A program made the position numbers and the translations under genes. The notes beneath the pieces were generated by a model. It was not told where the DNA came from and ran no database searches. It saw only the letters and a list, made by a program, of their open reading frames with translations. Below are positions 15,624 through 30,821 of a DNA stretch of 52,108 bases, in pieces. Numbering within the stretch: position 1 is the stretch's first letter; every line of letters starts with the position of its first letter. Source of the DNA: Enterobacter sp. (GTDB taxonomy: Bacteria > Pseudomonadota > Gammaproteobacteria > Enterobacterales > Enterobacteriaceae). The stretch is taken from assembly GCA_022649305.1 (NCBI GenBank), contig JALCNW010000025.1:1-52108 (forward strand), in the 5' to 3' direction.

Positions 15624-16982
15624 TTAGAATTTCAGGGCGAGCGCGATCTCTTCTTCGCTCTCTTCTTCATCAATGACGGTTTGCGCTTTGTTGGCGAGAG
15701 CCACAAATGGCATGTAGAGCAGTGTTGCAACACCCAGGTTGAATATCGCCAGCAAGAATGCCGCGACGCTACCGTTGGTGTTAAAGAACGCCCCCAGGCC
15801 TGCCGGCATGGTCCACGGCGCGATGTTGGTCACCGGCGGAATGATACCCAGATAGTAGGCCGTCAGGGTTATCCCAGCCAGCAGCGGTTGAATCACAATG
15901 AAAGGAATAAACAGCACCGGGTTCATGATGATTGGCAAACCAAACAAGATTGGCTCATTAATCTGGAAGATGCCTGACGGCAGCGCCAGCTTAGCCACCT
16001 GACGATGGTCTGCGCGACGAGAGGTAATAAAGATGGCAATAATCAGACCCAGCGTCGCCCCGGTACCGCCCAGGAAGATGTAAGAGTCGAGCATCGGTTT
16101 TGCCCACACGTGGAAGGTTTTACCCGCCGCCAGCGCCGCGTCAACGGAGCCGTACTGCTGATACAGCTGGACGTTTTCCAGCGCCCATGGGGTCATAATA
16201 CCGCTGTCCAGGGCCGCCAGGGCCAGAGAGCCATGTACGCCGAAGAACCACAGCAGCGAGGTGAAAATGACGTATGCCCAACCAACCACGCCGCCCATCG
16301 ACGCCAGCGGCGTAGAAATGGAATCCATGATGATCTGGTGGAAGTTCGTGCCCCAATTCGACAGTGCCCAGGCAATCGTCCCCATAATAGAGAGAATAAT
16401 AAAGCCAGGAATCAGTGCAGAAAACGAACGTGAGACCGATTCTGGAACGCTATCCGGTAAACGAATAACCCAGTTACGGCGAACAATAAAGGTGAACATC
16501 TCAGCAACCACCAACCCGATAACAATACCGGATATAATGTTTGCCCCACCTAACCAGTTTGCCCCTACGGCATAAGCTTCACCCACGCTATAAGGTGTGA
16601 CGGTCATAAACGCCGCCACCGATAATAATCCGGCGGCCAGTGGATCCACTTTCCGCTCTTCAGCCAGCGCCATTCCGATAAAGAAAGGTGCCATCAGCGA
16701 CATAATACCCAACGTACCGTTGTATACGTTGCCGCCGATGGCTTTAAAGCCATTGAGGGTTTCAATGGTAGAAGCATCTAAACGAATTCCTAATGAATAG
16801 AAAAAGGAACCATCCCCAAAGCTCAGAAAAACGTTGTTGATTAAAACGAACATCGCCCCAGCCAACGTTAACGGCATAACCTTAATAAAACCGTTTTTGA
16901 TGGCATTAACATGCGGCTGCTTTCCTATTTTAACAGCAAAAGGAAGGAGTACCTTTTCAAGTGAATTGATGACTCTACTCAT
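15624..16982 (-). CDS. chbC: Chitobiose PTS permease enzyme IIC
   Basis: The membrane channel of the chitobiose phosphotransferase system moves N,N'-diacetylchitobiose across the inner membrane while ChbB phosphorylates it. The 452-residue protein has about ten hydrophobic segments and the lactose/cellobiose-type IIC loop with the conserved Glu of [17 protein letters not shown] (about residues 331-347). An acidic C-terminal tail ([14 protein letters not shown]) follows the last helix. It comes 81 bp after chbB, a gap carrying a hairpin and the ChiX pairing site, and 47 bp before chbA. Confidence 0.96.
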   Translation of the reverse strand: MSRVINSLEKVLLPFAVKIGKQPHVNAIKNGFIKVMPLTLAGAMFVLINNVFLSFGDGSFFYSLGIRLDASTIETLNGFKAIGGNVYNGTLGIMSLMAPFFIGMALAEERKVDPLAAGLLSVAAFMTVTPYSVGEAYAVGANWLGGANIISGIVIGLVVAEMFTFIVRRNWVIRLPDSVPESVSRSFSALIPGFIILSIMGTIAWALSNWGTNFHQIIMDSISTPLASMGGVVGWAYVIFTSLLWFFGVHGSLALAALDSGIMTPWALENVQLYQQYGSVDAALAAGKTFHVWAKPMLDSYIFLGGTGATLGLIIAIFITSRRADHRQVAKLALPSGIFQINEPILFGLPIIMNPVLFIPFIVIQPLLAGITLTAYYLGIIPPVTNIAPWTMPAGLGAFFNTNGSVAAFLLAIFNLGVATLLYMPFVALANKAQTVIDEEESEEEIALALKF

Positions 16983-17000
16983 AGGAAATTACCCTTAAAT

Positions 17001-17050
17001 GCCGCAATAAAATATTGCGGCGTAAGTGTGTGAAATAACTCTTTGACGGG
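17001..17050 (-). promoter_or_regulatory. chbB-chbC spacer: hairpin and ChiX sRNA pairing site
   Basis: In the mRNA sense (minus strand), CCCGUCAAAGAG at 17039-17050 is exactly complementary to CUCUUUGACGGG, the seed of the sRNA ChiX as I remember it. In E. coli and Salmonella this chbBC spacer titrates ChiX away from the chitoporin mRNA chiP when chitosugars induce the operon. A following hairpin at 17001-17021 (GCCGCAAT/ATTGCGGC, 8-bp stem) lies just before chbC. Confidence 0.75.
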
Positions 17051-17063
17051 AAAAATAAAATAA

Positions 17064-17384
17064 TTAATTAGCGGCAGCTTTTTTAATTGATGCGACTGCA
17101 GCTTTAAGCACACCTAAACCATCGATTTTGCCGTACAGCGCAGAGTCGATCACTTCAACCGGTTTGTTCGGTAATAAACGTTGAATTTCTGGCAGCATAT
17201 AAGCAATTTGCGGCCCGAGTAATACGACGTCTGCATTGGGGCCTTTTTCGCCCGCCAGTGTTTCAGGAAACGCTTCGATCACTACAGGAACTTCATACTT
17301 CTCGGCTTGAGCACGCATTTTTGAGACGAGTAACGACGTTGACATGCCAGCAGAGCAAAACAGATAGATATGTTTCTTTTCCAT
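17064..17384 (-). CDS. chbB: Chitobiose PTS enzyme IIB
   Basis: The IIB component is phosphorylated on a cysteine by ChbA and then phosphorylates incoming chitobiose on ChbC. The active Cys10 is in the P-loop [14 protein letters not shown]. The 106-residue product is close to identical to the E. coli one. The start at 17384 (MEKKHIYLF) follows a GAGGGAAGTTG site; an in-frame ATG 24 codons upstream is not conserved. It is the first gene of chbBCARFG. Confidence 0.96.
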   Translation of the reverse strand: MEKKHIYLFCSAGMSTSLLVSKMRAQAEKYEVPVVIEAFPETLAGEKGPNADVVLLGPQIAYMLPEIQRLLPNKPVEVIDSALYGKIDGLGVLKAAVASIKKAAAN

Positions 17385-17594
17385 AGCAACTTCCCTCTTG
17401 TATGACCACCCACTATCACCAGCTTGACGCCTGCGGGTGCTACATTTGTTTGTCATTGCAATCGAGTATACGGCATGGGGCGGGGAGGTGATAATTCGCC
17501 GTTAATCGAAATAGTCTCTCCTTGACCTGTCGTTTTGACTGCCTTCACATTTTATGTAAATAATTCGCGCAAATAAATAAGATTCGTCAATACA
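17385..17594 (-). promoter_or_regulatory. chb operon control region with possible NagC site
   Basis: No gene is seen here. In E. coli this region is bound by NagC, ChbR and CRP. An A/T-rich stretch with a central ATTCGCGCAAAT (17563-17574, flanked by AAATA and AATAA) resembles the NagC operator pattern of A/T arms around a CG-containing core. No site is assigned firmly. Confidence 0.35.
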
Positions 17595-17624
17595 TAAAAA
17601 AACCGGCCACAAGGCCGGTTCGTT
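17595..17624 (-). terminator. Intrinsic terminator of osmE
   Basis: AACCGGCC and GGCCGGTT pair across ACAA, followed on the minus strand by a run of seven T. It lies about 20 bp past the osmE stop. Confidence 0.93.
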
Positions 17625-17643
17625 TACTCATCAGGCAAAAGGA

Positions 17644-17988
17644 TTATTGTGCTTTCGGTGCCTGCGGATCGGTATCGTACTCAGCACAGCTCTGATAGCC
17701 AGAGTTAACGACGTGTCCCGTATCGTCGAGCGCCACGAAGTAAGTCTCTGCTTTACCATCACGTTGACCCAGGATGTAGGTCTGGCAGGTACCGCGTGCG
17801 TGAATCATGGTGACTTCTGAAGAAGGTTTACCCGCGACCTGTGCAACCTGCGCACGGCTCATGCCTTTCTTCACGTCTTTAACTACCGGCTGCGAAAATT
17901 GATCTTTAGTCCGATCGTAAGCTGTACAACCCGCCAGCATAGTTAATACCGCCGCTGCACTTAGTAATCCCGCTACTTTCTTGTTCAT
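17644..17988 (-). CDS. osmE: Osmotically inducible lipoprotein OsmE
   Basis: A small lipoprotein of the SmpA/OmlA (BamE-like) fold. The signal peptide ends in the lipobox LAGC, so lipidated Cys21 anchors the protein. The mature domain carries the family pattern [20 protein letters not shown] (about residues 40-59), and a pair of further Cys residues (CQTY and QSCAEY) may form a disulfide. E. coli osmE is induced by high osmolarity and in stationary phase; its molecular role is unclear. The 114-residue length is normal. It is transcribed divergently from nadE. Confidence 0.95.
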   Translation of the reverse strand: MNKKVAGLLSAAAVLTMLAGCTAYDRTKDQFSQPVVKDVKKGMSRAQVAQVAGKPSSEVTMIHARGTCQTYILGQRDGKAETYFVALDDTGHVVNSGYQSCAEYDTDPQAPKAQ

Positions 17989-18219
17989 ATTCCGTCCTCT
18001 TGTTTTTCAGCGTGTTATCTAAGCATGGGACAAAATGTTCTTTTCATCAACTTTGAGCGCGAAGCGGCAGGATTTTCGGAAAATTCTAATAAAACAACGT
18101 TAAGGCGCTCCATCAACCTAATTTGCCCCACTCGAAACGGTGATCCTTGTCGTTTTACGCCCAAAAGGGTAGCTTTAACCCATCACTCATTCTTCTCGTT
18201 TTTGCATATGGAGGGCGTA

Positions 18220-19047
18220 ATGGCTCTGCAACAAGAGATTATTCAAACCCTGGGCGTCAAGCCTGCGATTGATGAAAACAATGAAATCCGCCGCAGCATC
18301 GATTTTTTAAAAGACTACCTTAAAACTTATCCTTTTCTGAAGTCGCTGGTATTAGGCATCAGCGGCGGCCAGGACTCTACGCTGACGGGTAAACTGTGTC
18401 AGCAGGCTATTACTGAGCTGCGCCAGGAAACGGGCGACGATTCGCTACAGTTTATTGCCGTGCGTCTTCCTTTTGGTGTACAGGCTGACGAACAGGATTG
18501 CCAGGACGCCATTGCGTTTATCCAACCCGATCGCGTTCTCACCGTTAACATTAAAGGTGCCGTGCTCGCCAGTGAGCAGGCCCTGCGTGAAGCGGGCATT
18601 GAGCTGAGTGATTTTGTCCGTGGTAATGAAAAAGCCCGCGAACGCATGAAAGCCCAATACAGCATTGCGGGTATGACTAAAGGTGTCGTGGTCGGCACTG
18701 ACCACGCGGCTGAAGCGGTTACGGGCTTCTTCACCAAATACGGCGACGGTGGTACGGACATCAACCCTATCTATCGCCTGAACAAACGTCAGGGGAAAAA
18801 GCTGCTGGCTGCACTCGGTTGCCCGGAACATCTTTATCAAAAAGCGCCAACCGCGGATTTAGAAGACGATCGCCCTTCTCTGCCGGACGAAGCAGCCCTC
18901 GGTGTAACCTACGACAACATTGATGATTACCTCGAAGGCAAAAAGCTTGATGACAGTATCGCCCGCACTATTGAAGGCTGGTATCTGAAAACTGAACACA
19001 AGCGTCGCCCACCGATCACCATCTTTGATGATTTCTGGAAACGATAA
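18220..19047 (+). CDS. nadE: NH3-dependent NAD synthetase
   Basis: NadE amidates nicotinic acid adenine dinucleotide with ammonia and ATP to form NAD, the last step of NAD synthesis. The ATP-pyrophosphatase P-loop SGGQDST (about residues 46-52) is present, along with the conserved [20 protein letters not shown] segment (about 154-173). The start at 18220 ([12 protein letters not shown]) follows GGAGGGCG and yields 275 residues, equal to E. coli; the frame is open for 65 more codons upstream but that part is unconserved. An NAD salvage gene, pncA, is also present at 44603. A terminator follows. Confidence 0.96.
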   Translation: MALQQEIIQTLGVKPAIDENNEIRRSIDFLKDYLKTYPFLKSLVLGISGGQDSTLTGKLCQQAITELRQETGDDSLQFIAVRLPFGVQADEQDCQDAIAFIQPDRVLTVNIKGAVLASEQALREAGIELSDFVRGNEKARERMKAQYSIAGMTKGVVVGTDHAAEAVTGFFTKYGDGGTDINPIYRLNKRQGKKLLAALGCPEHLYQKAPTADLEDDRPSLPDEAALGVTYDNIDDYLEGKKLDDSIARTIEGWYLKTEHKRRPPITIFDDFWKR

Positions 19048-19058
19048 GAGTGTCTAAA

Positions 19059-19089
19059 AGGGCGAAGCCCCCCGCTTCGCCTCTTTTTT
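19059..19089 (+). terminator. Terminator of nadE
   Basis: GGCGAAGC and GCTTCGCC pair, followed by CTCTTTTTT. Confidence 0.9.
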
Positions 19090-19108
19090 AACCACCCCAC
19101 ACCTGCTA

Positions 19109-19128
19109 CACTGTATACCTAAACAGTA
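19109..19128 (+). promoter_or_regulatory. LexA operator of cho
   Basis: CTGT-N8-ACAG at 19111-19126 is a full LexA box, 15 bp before the cho start codon. E. coli cho is a known SOS gene. Confidence 0.9.
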
Positions 19129-19141
19129 TCTGGAGTTTTTT

Positions 19142-20020
19142 GTGAGCAGGCGTCAATCTGCCCCGCGTCTGGAATTTGAAGCGGCGGCCATCTACGAATA
19201 TCCCGAACATTTGCGTCCCTGGCTTGAAGCACTGCCAAAGCAGCCCGGTGTCTATTTCTTTCATGGTGAAAGCGACGCGATGCCGCTCTATATCGGCAAA
19301 AGCGTGAACATTCGCAGTCGCGTTTTATCTCATCTGCGCACGCCCGACGAAGCGGCGATGCTGCGCCAGTCGCGCCGTATTACCTGGATGCAAACCGCGG
19401 GTGAGCTGGGCGCATTGCTGCTGGAAGCGCGGTTGATAAAAGAACAACAGCCGCTGTTTAATAAACGCTTACGCCGTAATCGTCAGCTGTGCTCACTGCA
19501 AATATCTGACGGCAAACCGCAGGTCGTTTATGCCCGCGAGGTGGATTTCTCACAGGCTTCGGGTCTGCACGGGCTTTTTGCAAACCGCCGGGCGGCACTG
19601 CAAACGTTGCAGACTCTCGCCGATGAACAGCGCCTTTGCTACGGTCTTTTGGGGCTGGAGTCGCTGACGCATGGGCGCGGCTGCTTCCGCTCAGCGCTCA
19701 AGCGTTGCGCCGGTGCCTGCTGCGGCAAGGAGAGCGTGGAGGATCACCAGAAACGTCTGGTAGAGGGGCTTGCGGCCATCAGCGTCACCTGCTGGCCGTG
19801 GGACGGCGCCATCGCGCTAAAAGAGTCCAGCAGCGAACTGACGCACTATCACATTATTCACAACTGGCTGTGGCTGGGTGCCGTCGAAACGATAAGTGAC
19901 GCGTCCGAACTGATGCGAACACCCGCCGGTTTCGATCATGACGGTTACAAAATCCTCTGCAAACCGCTCCTCACCGGCAAGTATGAAATCATCGTGCTTA
20001 GTGCCCGGGAAGCCAGGTAA
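19142..20020 (+). CDS. cho: Excinuclease Cho (UvrC homologue)
   Basis: Cho makes the 3' incision in UvrAB-dependent nucleotide excision repair, especially at bulky lesions that UvrC handles poorly. It is a UvrC N-terminal half: a GIY-YIG nuclease domain (GVYFFHGE ... [14 protein letters not shown], about residues 35-60, with catalytic Tyr and Arg) followed by a cysteine cluster [17 protein letters not shown] (about 179-195). The start is GTG at 19142, preceded by CTGGAG six bases upstream. At 292 residues it is about the E. coli length. Its 3' end overlaps the convergent ves gene by 23 bp. Confidence 0.95.
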   Translation: MSRRQSAPRLEFEAAAIYEYPEHLRPWLEALPKQPGVYFFHGESDAMPLYIGKSVNIRSRVLSHLRTPDEAAMLRQSRRITWMQTAGELGALLLEARLIKEQQPLFNKRLRRNRQLCSLQISDGKPQVVYAREVDFSQASGLHGLFANRRAALQTLQTLADEQRLCYGLLGLESLTHGRGCFRSALKRCAGACCGKESVEDHQKRLVEGLAAISVTCWPWDGAIALKESSSELTHYHIIHNWLWLGAVETISDASELMRTPAGFDHDGYKILCKPLLTGKYEIIVLSAREAR

Positions 20021-20555
20021 TTTCGCTGAACAGCAGCGTGCCTTCGGATTCCAGTAAGCGTAACGTGTGAATCCCATCCTGCCAGCTGGCACCCTGGTCG
20101 GCTGTCAGCAGCTTTTCCCCTAATTGCCAGGCTCCGCTCAGCACAAACGCCACCCCGCCGCGCGAGGCGAACGTGGTAAAGGTGCGATCGGCAACACGCA
20201 CTTTCGCCCGACAGTGCTCTCGTCTGGTCAAGATATTGAAGTCCATCGACATCCGCCCATCGGTCAATTTAGCCTTCACAGGATGATCGCCCGCAAAGCT
20301 AAAAGGCTGATGCCGCTTTAGCGTGTGGCAGAACGTTTGTCCTGCGTCCAGCGTCACTTCGCCACCTTCAATAAGGGTGATAACCCGATCGACCCCAGGA
20401 AAAAGAGAAAATTCGCCGTTGCTGGCGATAGAAGCAATACTGGCACGCCAGTGAAAATCACGCGTTGCAGAGGGAAAACAACAAATTTCTCGCGTCTCGC
20501 CTGCGCCATTGCGCCAAAGATTCACCGGCATTTTGCGGATATCAAAAAAGTCCAT
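19998..20555 (-). CDS. ves: HutD/Ves-family cupin protein
   Basis: Ves is a cytoplasmic cupin of the HutD family (DUF886), reported as cold- and stress-inducible in E. coli; its reaction is not known. The family start [21 protein letters not shown] and the core [23 protein letters not shown] are clear, as is the second cupin half ([20 protein letters not shown]). The start at 20555 (MDFFDIRK) is chosen because CAGGAG lies seven bases upstream and it matches the E. coli N-terminus; 185 residues. Its last 23 bp overlap the end of cho on the other strand. Confidence 0.92.
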   Translation of the reverse strand: MDFFDIRKMPVNLWRNGAGETREICCFPSATRDFHWRASIASIASNGEFSLFPGVDRVITLIEGGEVTLDAGQTFCHTLKRHQPFSFAGDHPVKAKLTDGRMSMDFNILTRREHCRAKVRVADRTFTTFASRGGVAFVLSGAWQLGEKLLTADQGASWQDGIHTLRLLESEGTLLFSEITWLPGH

Positions 20556-20775
20556 CACCACTCCTGAAAGGCACAGCTCGCGCCAGGGCGGCATGATAAA
20601 TAATGCCGCTGTCTTGATTGTTATCGTTGGGTAACCACAGACGTATTATCGGCAGCAAGCGAGGGGGCCTTAGCATGACGTTGAAAAAAACACTAACGCC
20701 ATGACTCCCTTCAGAATTTACTTAACCGACCACAGGAGCATACCGTGCTGGTAGCGGGTGACAAGAGGGCTTGAA

Positions 20776-20835
20776 AGAAAAAACCGCCGGACCTGTCCAC
20801 AGCGATTGCGCTTTCGTGAACAGGCTTCCGGCGGT
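20776..20835 (-). terminator. Terminator of spy
   Basis: A long stem, CCGCCGGA (20784-20791) with TCCGGCGG (20827-20834), is continued inward by CCTGT/ACAGG. On the minus strand it is followed by a run of six T. Confidence 0.85.
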
Positions 20836-20853
20836 CTTGATAGAGTGTGCTGG

Positions 20854-21345
20854 TTACTCAGCAGCAGGAGCCATTTTACCTTCCGGCGCTGGACGTTCTG
20901 TCAGACGCTTCTCAAAATTGGCATTAAACTGTTTTTTCTGTTCCGGCGTCAGAATGTTGTAGATTTTATTCTGCGATTCCATACGGGCCAGCATGCCCGC
21001 TTTGTGCTGCTCGGCCATTTTGTCGATCTGCGCTTCAGCTTTGGCTTTATCGAAGCTGTCGCTGGCGATCAGGTCGTGCATGGCGCGGCGTTCTTCCAGC
21101 GGCGGACGCTTCATCTGGTCACGCTGGCTTTTCATGATGTCACGAACCTGCTGCTTCTGAGCATCCGTCAGGTTCAGGTCTTTAAACATCATGTCATGAT
21201 GCGGACCCGGCTTGCCTTTATGATGCATCATCATTTTGCCTTCGGTCGGCGCGGCGGTGGTCGTGGCGGTATCCGCTGCAAACGCCATGCTGGTAGCGCC
21301 CAAAGCCAGGGTAGAAGCAACAAACAGTGCAGTTAATTTACGCAT
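20854..21345 (-). CDS. spy: Periplasmic chaperone Spy
   Basis: Spy is an ATP-independent periplasmic chaperone that binds unfolding proteins during envelope stress, such as with tannins, ethanol or spheroplasting. The signal peptide MRKLTALFVASTLALGATSM ends at AFA (about residue 23). The mature protein is a cradle of alpha helices with the two LTxxQ motifs of the CpxP/Spy family: LTDAQKQQ (about 59-66) and LTPEQKKQ (about 132-139). The N-terminal Met/His-rich stretch is usual for Spy. At 163 residues the length matches. In E. coli it is controlled by CpxAR and BaeSR. Confidence 0.96.
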   Translation of the reverse strand: MRKLTALFVASTLALGATSMAFAADTATTTAAPTEGKMMMHHKGKPGPHHDMMFKDLNLTDAQKQQVRDIMKSQRDQMKRPPLEERRAMHDLIASDSFDKAKAEAQIDKMAEQHKAGMLARMESQNKIYNILTPEQKKQFNANFEKRLTERPAPEGKMAPAAE

Positions 21346-21645
21346 AATATTTTGTCCTTACTTTTCAGTTATTCTTCGGCGCTATGCCGTGTTGACGAGA
21401 TTAACTTTACGGGGTTTATCGTCAATTAGTCAGAGCAACGGTAAAACAATGAAAGTGTAAAAAACAATTTATCGCCAAATATGGAGAAATTAAGGATAAA
21501 GCGTGGAGAGTTGAAACTAAAATAGACAAGACGATGATTTTATAGAGATTATGAAGAAGTATAAACTGACGCGGATTAATAATAAAGCAATTAACCAGGA
21601 ATAATCCGTAAAGAATTGGCGATCGCCATCATGGTTAAGAAAATA
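21346..21645. other. spy-astE intergenic region
   Basis: This roughly 300-bp A/T-rich stretch has no convincing gene. It must contain the spy promoter. GTAAA-N5-GAAAG at 21441-21455, about 95 bp from the spy start, resembles a CpxR box (GTAAA-N5-GTAAA) with an imperfect second half. The rest up to the ast terminator holds a palindrome GGCGATCGCC (21618-21627) and nothing else I can name. Confidence 0.35.
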
Positions 21646-21681
21646 ATATTGTCTCCTCCCTCTCTAAAAGAGAGAGAGGAG
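21646..21681 (-). terminator. Terminator of the ast operon
   Basis: CTCCTCCCTCTCT pairs with AGAGAGAGGAG over AAAA, followed on the minus strand by a T-rich stretch (ACAATATTATTTT). The T-run is broken, so termination may be partial. Confidence 0.6.
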
Positions 21682-21686
21682 CCCTG

Positions 21687-22652
21687 TCAGGTTAATTTTT
21701 CAAGCATTAACCCTGCGCGCAGGCCAAAGGCGACCGACGGATTGGGGAACAACACATACTCGGTCGTTTTCTGTACCACGTACCGCTCGTCGCCATCTTC
21801 GGCCAGCAGGACGCCCTGCCTGAACGGCGTGAAGTTAAGCGTATGGGCGGCCATATGCAGCTTAAACGCCTCGCTACGGCGAGTGATTTGCTGCACCACG
21901 CGATAGCGCTCTACCGGCTGATGATGAGGCTCAGGTGCCACGCCTGAGAGTAGCGCGCGCAAGGCGAGATGCGTGGGCGAAAAGCGTGACAAATCGTTTT
22001 GCCCGAACGGGAGTGCTTTACCCAGCTCCAGCGTACAAGCAAGCGCCGCAAAATGTTCGCAGGTAAAATGAGTAAACGTCCCGCCTGGCGACTGATGAAA
22101 GACCAGCGCCTCAAGCCCCGCATCGCCCAGCCACGTCAGGAACGACTCATCCCACGGCTGGTTGCGCTGCGGCATGACGCCAAAGCGAACATGGTATGAA
22201 GCGCGAATGGCGGTATGCAGATCAAGATGCCATCGGTCCGGGCCTGCTTTGGCATAAAAAGCCCCGACCTCCTGTTCCAGTTCCTGTACGCGCGCGGTCT
22301 CTTCACTCTGAGGAAACTGAGAGACACGCCCGCCAAACATCCGGTTGATATCGCTTTGCATATAGCGCTTGTTTTGCGAAAGCGCCGGAGGATTACCCAG
22401 AATCACCAGCACCCGGCAGCGCAAGGTGATACTTCCCTCAAACAGCGCATGTAACAGCAAATCGACAATCTCAACCGGTGCGGTTTCATTCCCGTGGATA
22501 CCAGAGGAAAGTACCAGCGAACGATCGCTCTTTTCAAACGGCGTCAGCTCCAGGATGCCCCGCCCTAACCAGCGCCAGTGAAACGTTGCGCCTTCGCCCT
22601 CTTGCTGCGCGGGGCGTTCATCTGCCAGCGTCAGTGCCAGTAAATTCTCCAT
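21687..22652 (-). CDS. astE: Succinylglutamate desuccinylase
   Basis: AstE performs the last step of the arginine succinyltransferase (AST) pathway, splitting N-succinylglutamate into glutamate and succinate. It is a zinc carboxypeptidase-like enzyme. The ligands His53 and Glu56 are in [13 protein letters not shown], and the third ligand His is in [10 protein letters not shown] (about residue 147). At 321 residues it matches E. coli AstE. It is the last gene of astCADBE, 9 bp after astB, followed by a terminator. Confidence 0.96.
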   Translation of the reverse strand: MENLLALTLADERPAQQEGEGATFHWRWLGRGILELTPFEKSDRSLVLSSGIHGNETAPVEIVDLLLHALFEGSITLRCRVLVILGNPPALSQNKRYMQSDINRMFGGRVSQFPQSEETARVQELEQEVGAFYAKAGPDRWHLDLHTAIRASYHVRFGVMPQRNQPWDESFLTWLGDAGLEALVFHQSPGGTFTHFTCEHFAALACTLELGKALPFGQNDLSRFSPTHLALRALLSGVAPEPHHQPVERYRVVQQITRRSEAFKLHMAAHTLNFTPFRQGVLLAEDGDERYVVQKTTEYVLFPNPSVAFGLRAGLMLEKLT

Positions 22653-22661
22653 ACTTTCTCC

Positions 22662-28142
<5,481 letters not shown>

Positions 28143-28949
28143 ATGAAATTTGTCTCTTTTAATATCAACGGCCTGCGCGCCCGCCCTCATCAACTTGAAG
28201 CCATCGTTGAGCAACATCAGCCAGATGTTATCGGTCTTCAGGAGACAAAAGTTCACGACGATATGTTCCCACTCGAAGACGTGGCGAAGCTGGGCTATAA
28301 CGTCTTTTATCATGGGCAGAAAGGTCACTACGGCGTCGCGCTGCTGACCAAAGAAACCCCCATTTCCGTACGCCGTGGCTTCCCGGGTGACGACGGCGAA
28401 GCACAGCGTCGCATTATCATGGCGGAACTCCCGTCGCCACTGGGTAATATCACCGTGATTAACGGCTACTTCCCGCAGGGCGAAAGCCGCGACCACCCAA
28501 CGAAATTCCCCGCTAAGGCGAAGTTTTACCAGGATTTGCAGGACTACCTGACCACCGAGCTGAAAAAAGAGAACCCGGTGCTGATCATGGGTGATGTGAA
28601 CATCAGCCCAACCGATCTGGATATCGGCATTGGTGAGGACAGCCGCAAACGCTGGCTGCGTACCGGCAAATGCTCCTTCCTGCCGGAAGAGCGCGAGTGG
28701 ATGCAGCGCCTCCAGGATTGGGGTCTTGTGGATACCTTCCGCGCCGCCCATCCTGACACTCAGGATCGCTTCTCGTGGTTTGATTACCGCTCAAAAGGCT
28801 TCGACGATAACCGCGGCCTGCGTATCGATTTGCTGCTGGCAAGCGCGCCGCTGGCGGAACGCTGCATTGAAACCGGTATTGACTACGATATCCGCAGCAT
28901 GGAAAAACCGTCTGACCACGCGCCGGTTTGGGCAAAATTCAAACTGTAA
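28143..28949 (+). CDS. xthA: Exodeoxyribonuclease III
   Basis: XthA is the main AP endonuclease and a 3'-to-5' exonuclease and phosphatase in base excision repair. Catalytic residues are in their usual places: Glu34 (LQETK), Asp151 and Asn153 ([10 protein letters not shown]), and the C-terminal SDHAPVW (Asp258, His259). Length is 268 residues, the same as E. coli. The start at 28143 ([15 protein letters not shown]) is preferred to an open frame four codons longer. The next gene follows after only 6 bp. Confidence 0.97.
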   Translation: MKFVSFNINGLRARPHQLEAIVEQHQPDVIGLQETKVHDDMFPLEDVAKLGYNVFYHGQKGHYGVALLTKETPISVRRGFPGDDGEAQRRIIMAELPSPLGNITVINGYFPQGESRDHPTKFPAKAKFYQDLQDYLTTELKKENPVLIMGDVNISPTDLDIGIGEDSRKRWLRTGKCSFLPEEREWMQRLQDWGLVDTFRAAHPDTQDRFSWFDYRSKGFDDNRGLRIDLLLASAPLAERCIETGIDYDIRSMEKPSDHAPVWAKFKL

Positions 28950-28955
28950 GCCTCC

Positions 28956-29636
28956 GTGAAATATCAAAAAATCCTTTTCCTGTGCGCCCTGTTGGGCGCA
29001 TTTGCTTTTCTCATCGCGCTCATGCCGTCCGGGCTGTTTTCCCTTGATTCAGTCAAAACGCATCGGCTGGCGCTGATGGCCTACGTTGAACATTCTCCCG
29101 CGCAAAGCGCTGCGCTTTATTTCGGGGTCTACGTGGCGGTTTCAGCGTTATCTATTCCGGGGGCGGCTATTCTGACGCTGCTTGGTGGCACGCTATTTGG
29201 TCTGTGGCAAGGAACGTTACTGGTCTCGTTTGCCTCAACGCTAGGGGCGACGCTGGCCATGCTAACCAGCCGATATTTGCTGCGCGACTGGGTGCAACGG
29301 CGTTTTACCGTTCAGATGAAAACCGTCAACGACGGCGTAAATCGTGACGGGGCATTTTATCTTTTCGCCTTACGCCTGATGCCGCTGTTCCCCTTCTTTT
29401 TAGTCAACTTGCTGTCCGGATTAACGTCCCTGAGCCTTCGCCGTTACTGGTGGGTGAGCCAGGTGGCGATGCTGCCCGCCACGGTGATTTTCCTCAATGC
29501 CGGACGCGAGATGGGTAAACTCAACTCGCTGCGCGATATTCTGTCGCCGGGGATGCTTATCGCCTTTACACTGCTAGGGATATTGCCGCTGACCGCCCGC
29601 TGGCTGTTATCTCGCTACTTTCACACCTCGCATTAA
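28956..29636 (+). CDS. VTT-domain (TVP38/TMEM64, DedA-related) membrane protein
   Basis: A 226-residue inner-membrane protein of the TVP38/TMEM64 group, like E. coli YdjX and YdjZ, which occupy this place. There are about five to six hydrophobic segments. The family's glycine motif is seen as GAAILTLLGGTLFGLWQGTL (about residues 69-88), followed by SFASTLGATLAMLTSRYLLRDW. A second motif is RLMPLFPFFLVNLLSGLT. Related proteins scramble or transport lipids; function here is unknown. E. coli has two such genes separated by ydjY, whereas here there is one. The start is GTG at 28956 with no clear ribosome-binding site, so coupling to xthA is likely. Confidence 0.88.
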   Translation: MKYQKILFLCALLGAFAFLIALMPSGLFSLDSVKTHRLALMAYVEHSPAQSAALYFGVYVAVSALSIPGAAILTLLGGTLFGLWQGTLLVSFASTLGATLAMLTSRYLLRDWVQRRFTVQMKTVNDGVNRDGAFYLFALRLMPLFPFFLVNLLSGLTSLSLRRYWWVSQVAMLPATVIFLNAGREMGKLNSLRDILSPGMLIAFTLLGILPLTARWLLSRYFHTSH

Positions 29637-29648
29637 CAGGGAGGCATT

Positions 29649-30821
29649 ATGCGCCGCGCGCGTTTTTGCATATTTCTGACCGGGCTGCTGCTGACCGCGC
29701 CCGCACTGGCTGCCAGTGACTGGCAAACGATTAAAAACGAAGCTAAAGGTCAGATCGTCTGGTTTAACGCCTGGGGTGGCGACCCGGCAGTCAATCGCTA
29801 TCTCGACGGGGTGAGCCGCGAGGTGAAAAGCCATTACGATATTACCCTCAACGTCGTGCATCTGGCGGATGCGGCTGACGCGGTAAAAAGGATCCAGACC
29901 GAAGCCGCCGCAGGGCGTAGCACTAAAGGTTCTGTTGATTTGCTGTGGGTGAATGGCGAAAACTTTCGCACCCTGAAAGAGGCCAATCTACTGCAAACCG
30001 GCTGGGCGCACATGCTGCCGAACTGGCGCTATGTCGATATCCGCAAACCCGTGAGCGAAGATTTTGCCCTCCCGACCGACGGGGCAGAATCACCCTGGGG
30101 CGGCGCGCAGCTTACCTTTATCGGGCGCAAGGTGAGTATGCCTGTGCCATTCTCCGATCCCGCGACCTTGCTCGACTACGCGCAACACCATCCTGGCAAA
30201 ATCACCTATCCGCGCCCGCCTGATTTTACCGGCACGGCGTTTCTGGAACAGCTCCTGCTCACGCTAACCGCAAACCCGGAGCAACTTAAAACCCCACCGG
30301 ACAGCAAAACCTTTGCCAGCGTCACCGCGCCGCTGTGGAGTTACCTCGACACGCTTCATCCACTGCTGTGGCGCAACGGGAAAGATTTCCCGCCCTCGCC
30401 CGCGCGAATGGACGCCTTGCTCGCCGCCGACAGCCTGAATATGTCACTGACCTTTAATCCGGCACATGCGCAACAAAAAGTCGCCAGCGGTGAACTTCCT
30501 GTCGACAGCTATAGCTTTGGCTTTGCCAACGGGACAATCGGTAATGTCCATTTCGTTGCCATTCCGGCTAACAGTAGCGCCAGCGCAGGGGCAAAGGTCG
30601 TCGCGAATTTCCTGTTATCGCCGCAGGCCCAAATCAGTAAGGCAGACCCGAAAATCTGGGGCGACCCCAGCGTGCTGGACCCGGATAAACTCCCGGCAGA
30701 CGACGCTGCCCGTCTTCGCCGGTTTATCCCTGAGGGCCTGCCAAATATGTTGCCAGAACCGCACGCGGCCTGGGTCAATGCGCTGGAGCAAGAATGGCTG
30801 CGTCGCTACGGCACCCACTAA
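29649..30821 (+). CDS. ynjB: ABC transporter substrate-binding protein YnjB
   Basis: The periplasmic binding protein of the YnjBCD importer. A signal peptide (MRRARFCIFLTGLLLTAPAL, cleavage after ALA at about residue 21) precedes a mature protein of the iron/thiamine/polyamine-type extracellular solute-binding fold: IVWFNAWGGDPAVNRYLDG at about 36-54, and DLLWVNGENFRTLKE at about 97-111. The ligand is not known. The 390-residue length is that of E. coli YnjB plus two. Its 3' end overlaps ynjC by 28 bp. Confidence 0.93.
   Translation: MRRARFCIFLTGLLLTAPALAASDWQTIKNEAKGQIVWFNAWGGDPAVNRYLDGVSREVKSHYDITLNVVHLADAADAVKRIQTEAAAGRSTKGSVDLLWVNGENFRTLKEANLLQTGWAHMLPNWRYVDIRKPVSEDFALPTDGAESPWGGAQLTFIGRKVSMPVPFSDPATLLDYAQHHPGKITYPRPPDFTGTAFLEQLLLTLTANPEQLKTPPDSKTFASVTAPLWSYLDTLHPLLWRNGKDFPPSPARMDALLAADSLNMSLTFNPAHAQQKVASGELPVDSYSFGFANGTIGNVHFVAIPANSSASAGAKVVANFLLSPQAQISKADPKIWGDPSVLDPDKLPADDAARLRRFIPEGLPNMLPEPHAAWVNALEQEWLRRYGTH

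Noticed and set aside
20692-20775. Possible short leader peptides between ves and spy
   Set aside because: One GTG frame has a CAGGAG upstream but only nine codons, and nothing downstream on that strand would be regulated by it.
21551-21604. 17-residue open frame (MKKYKLTRINNKAINQE) between spy and astE
   Set aside because: It is very short, has only a weak GAG upstream and lies in A/T-rich DNA where such frames occur by chance.
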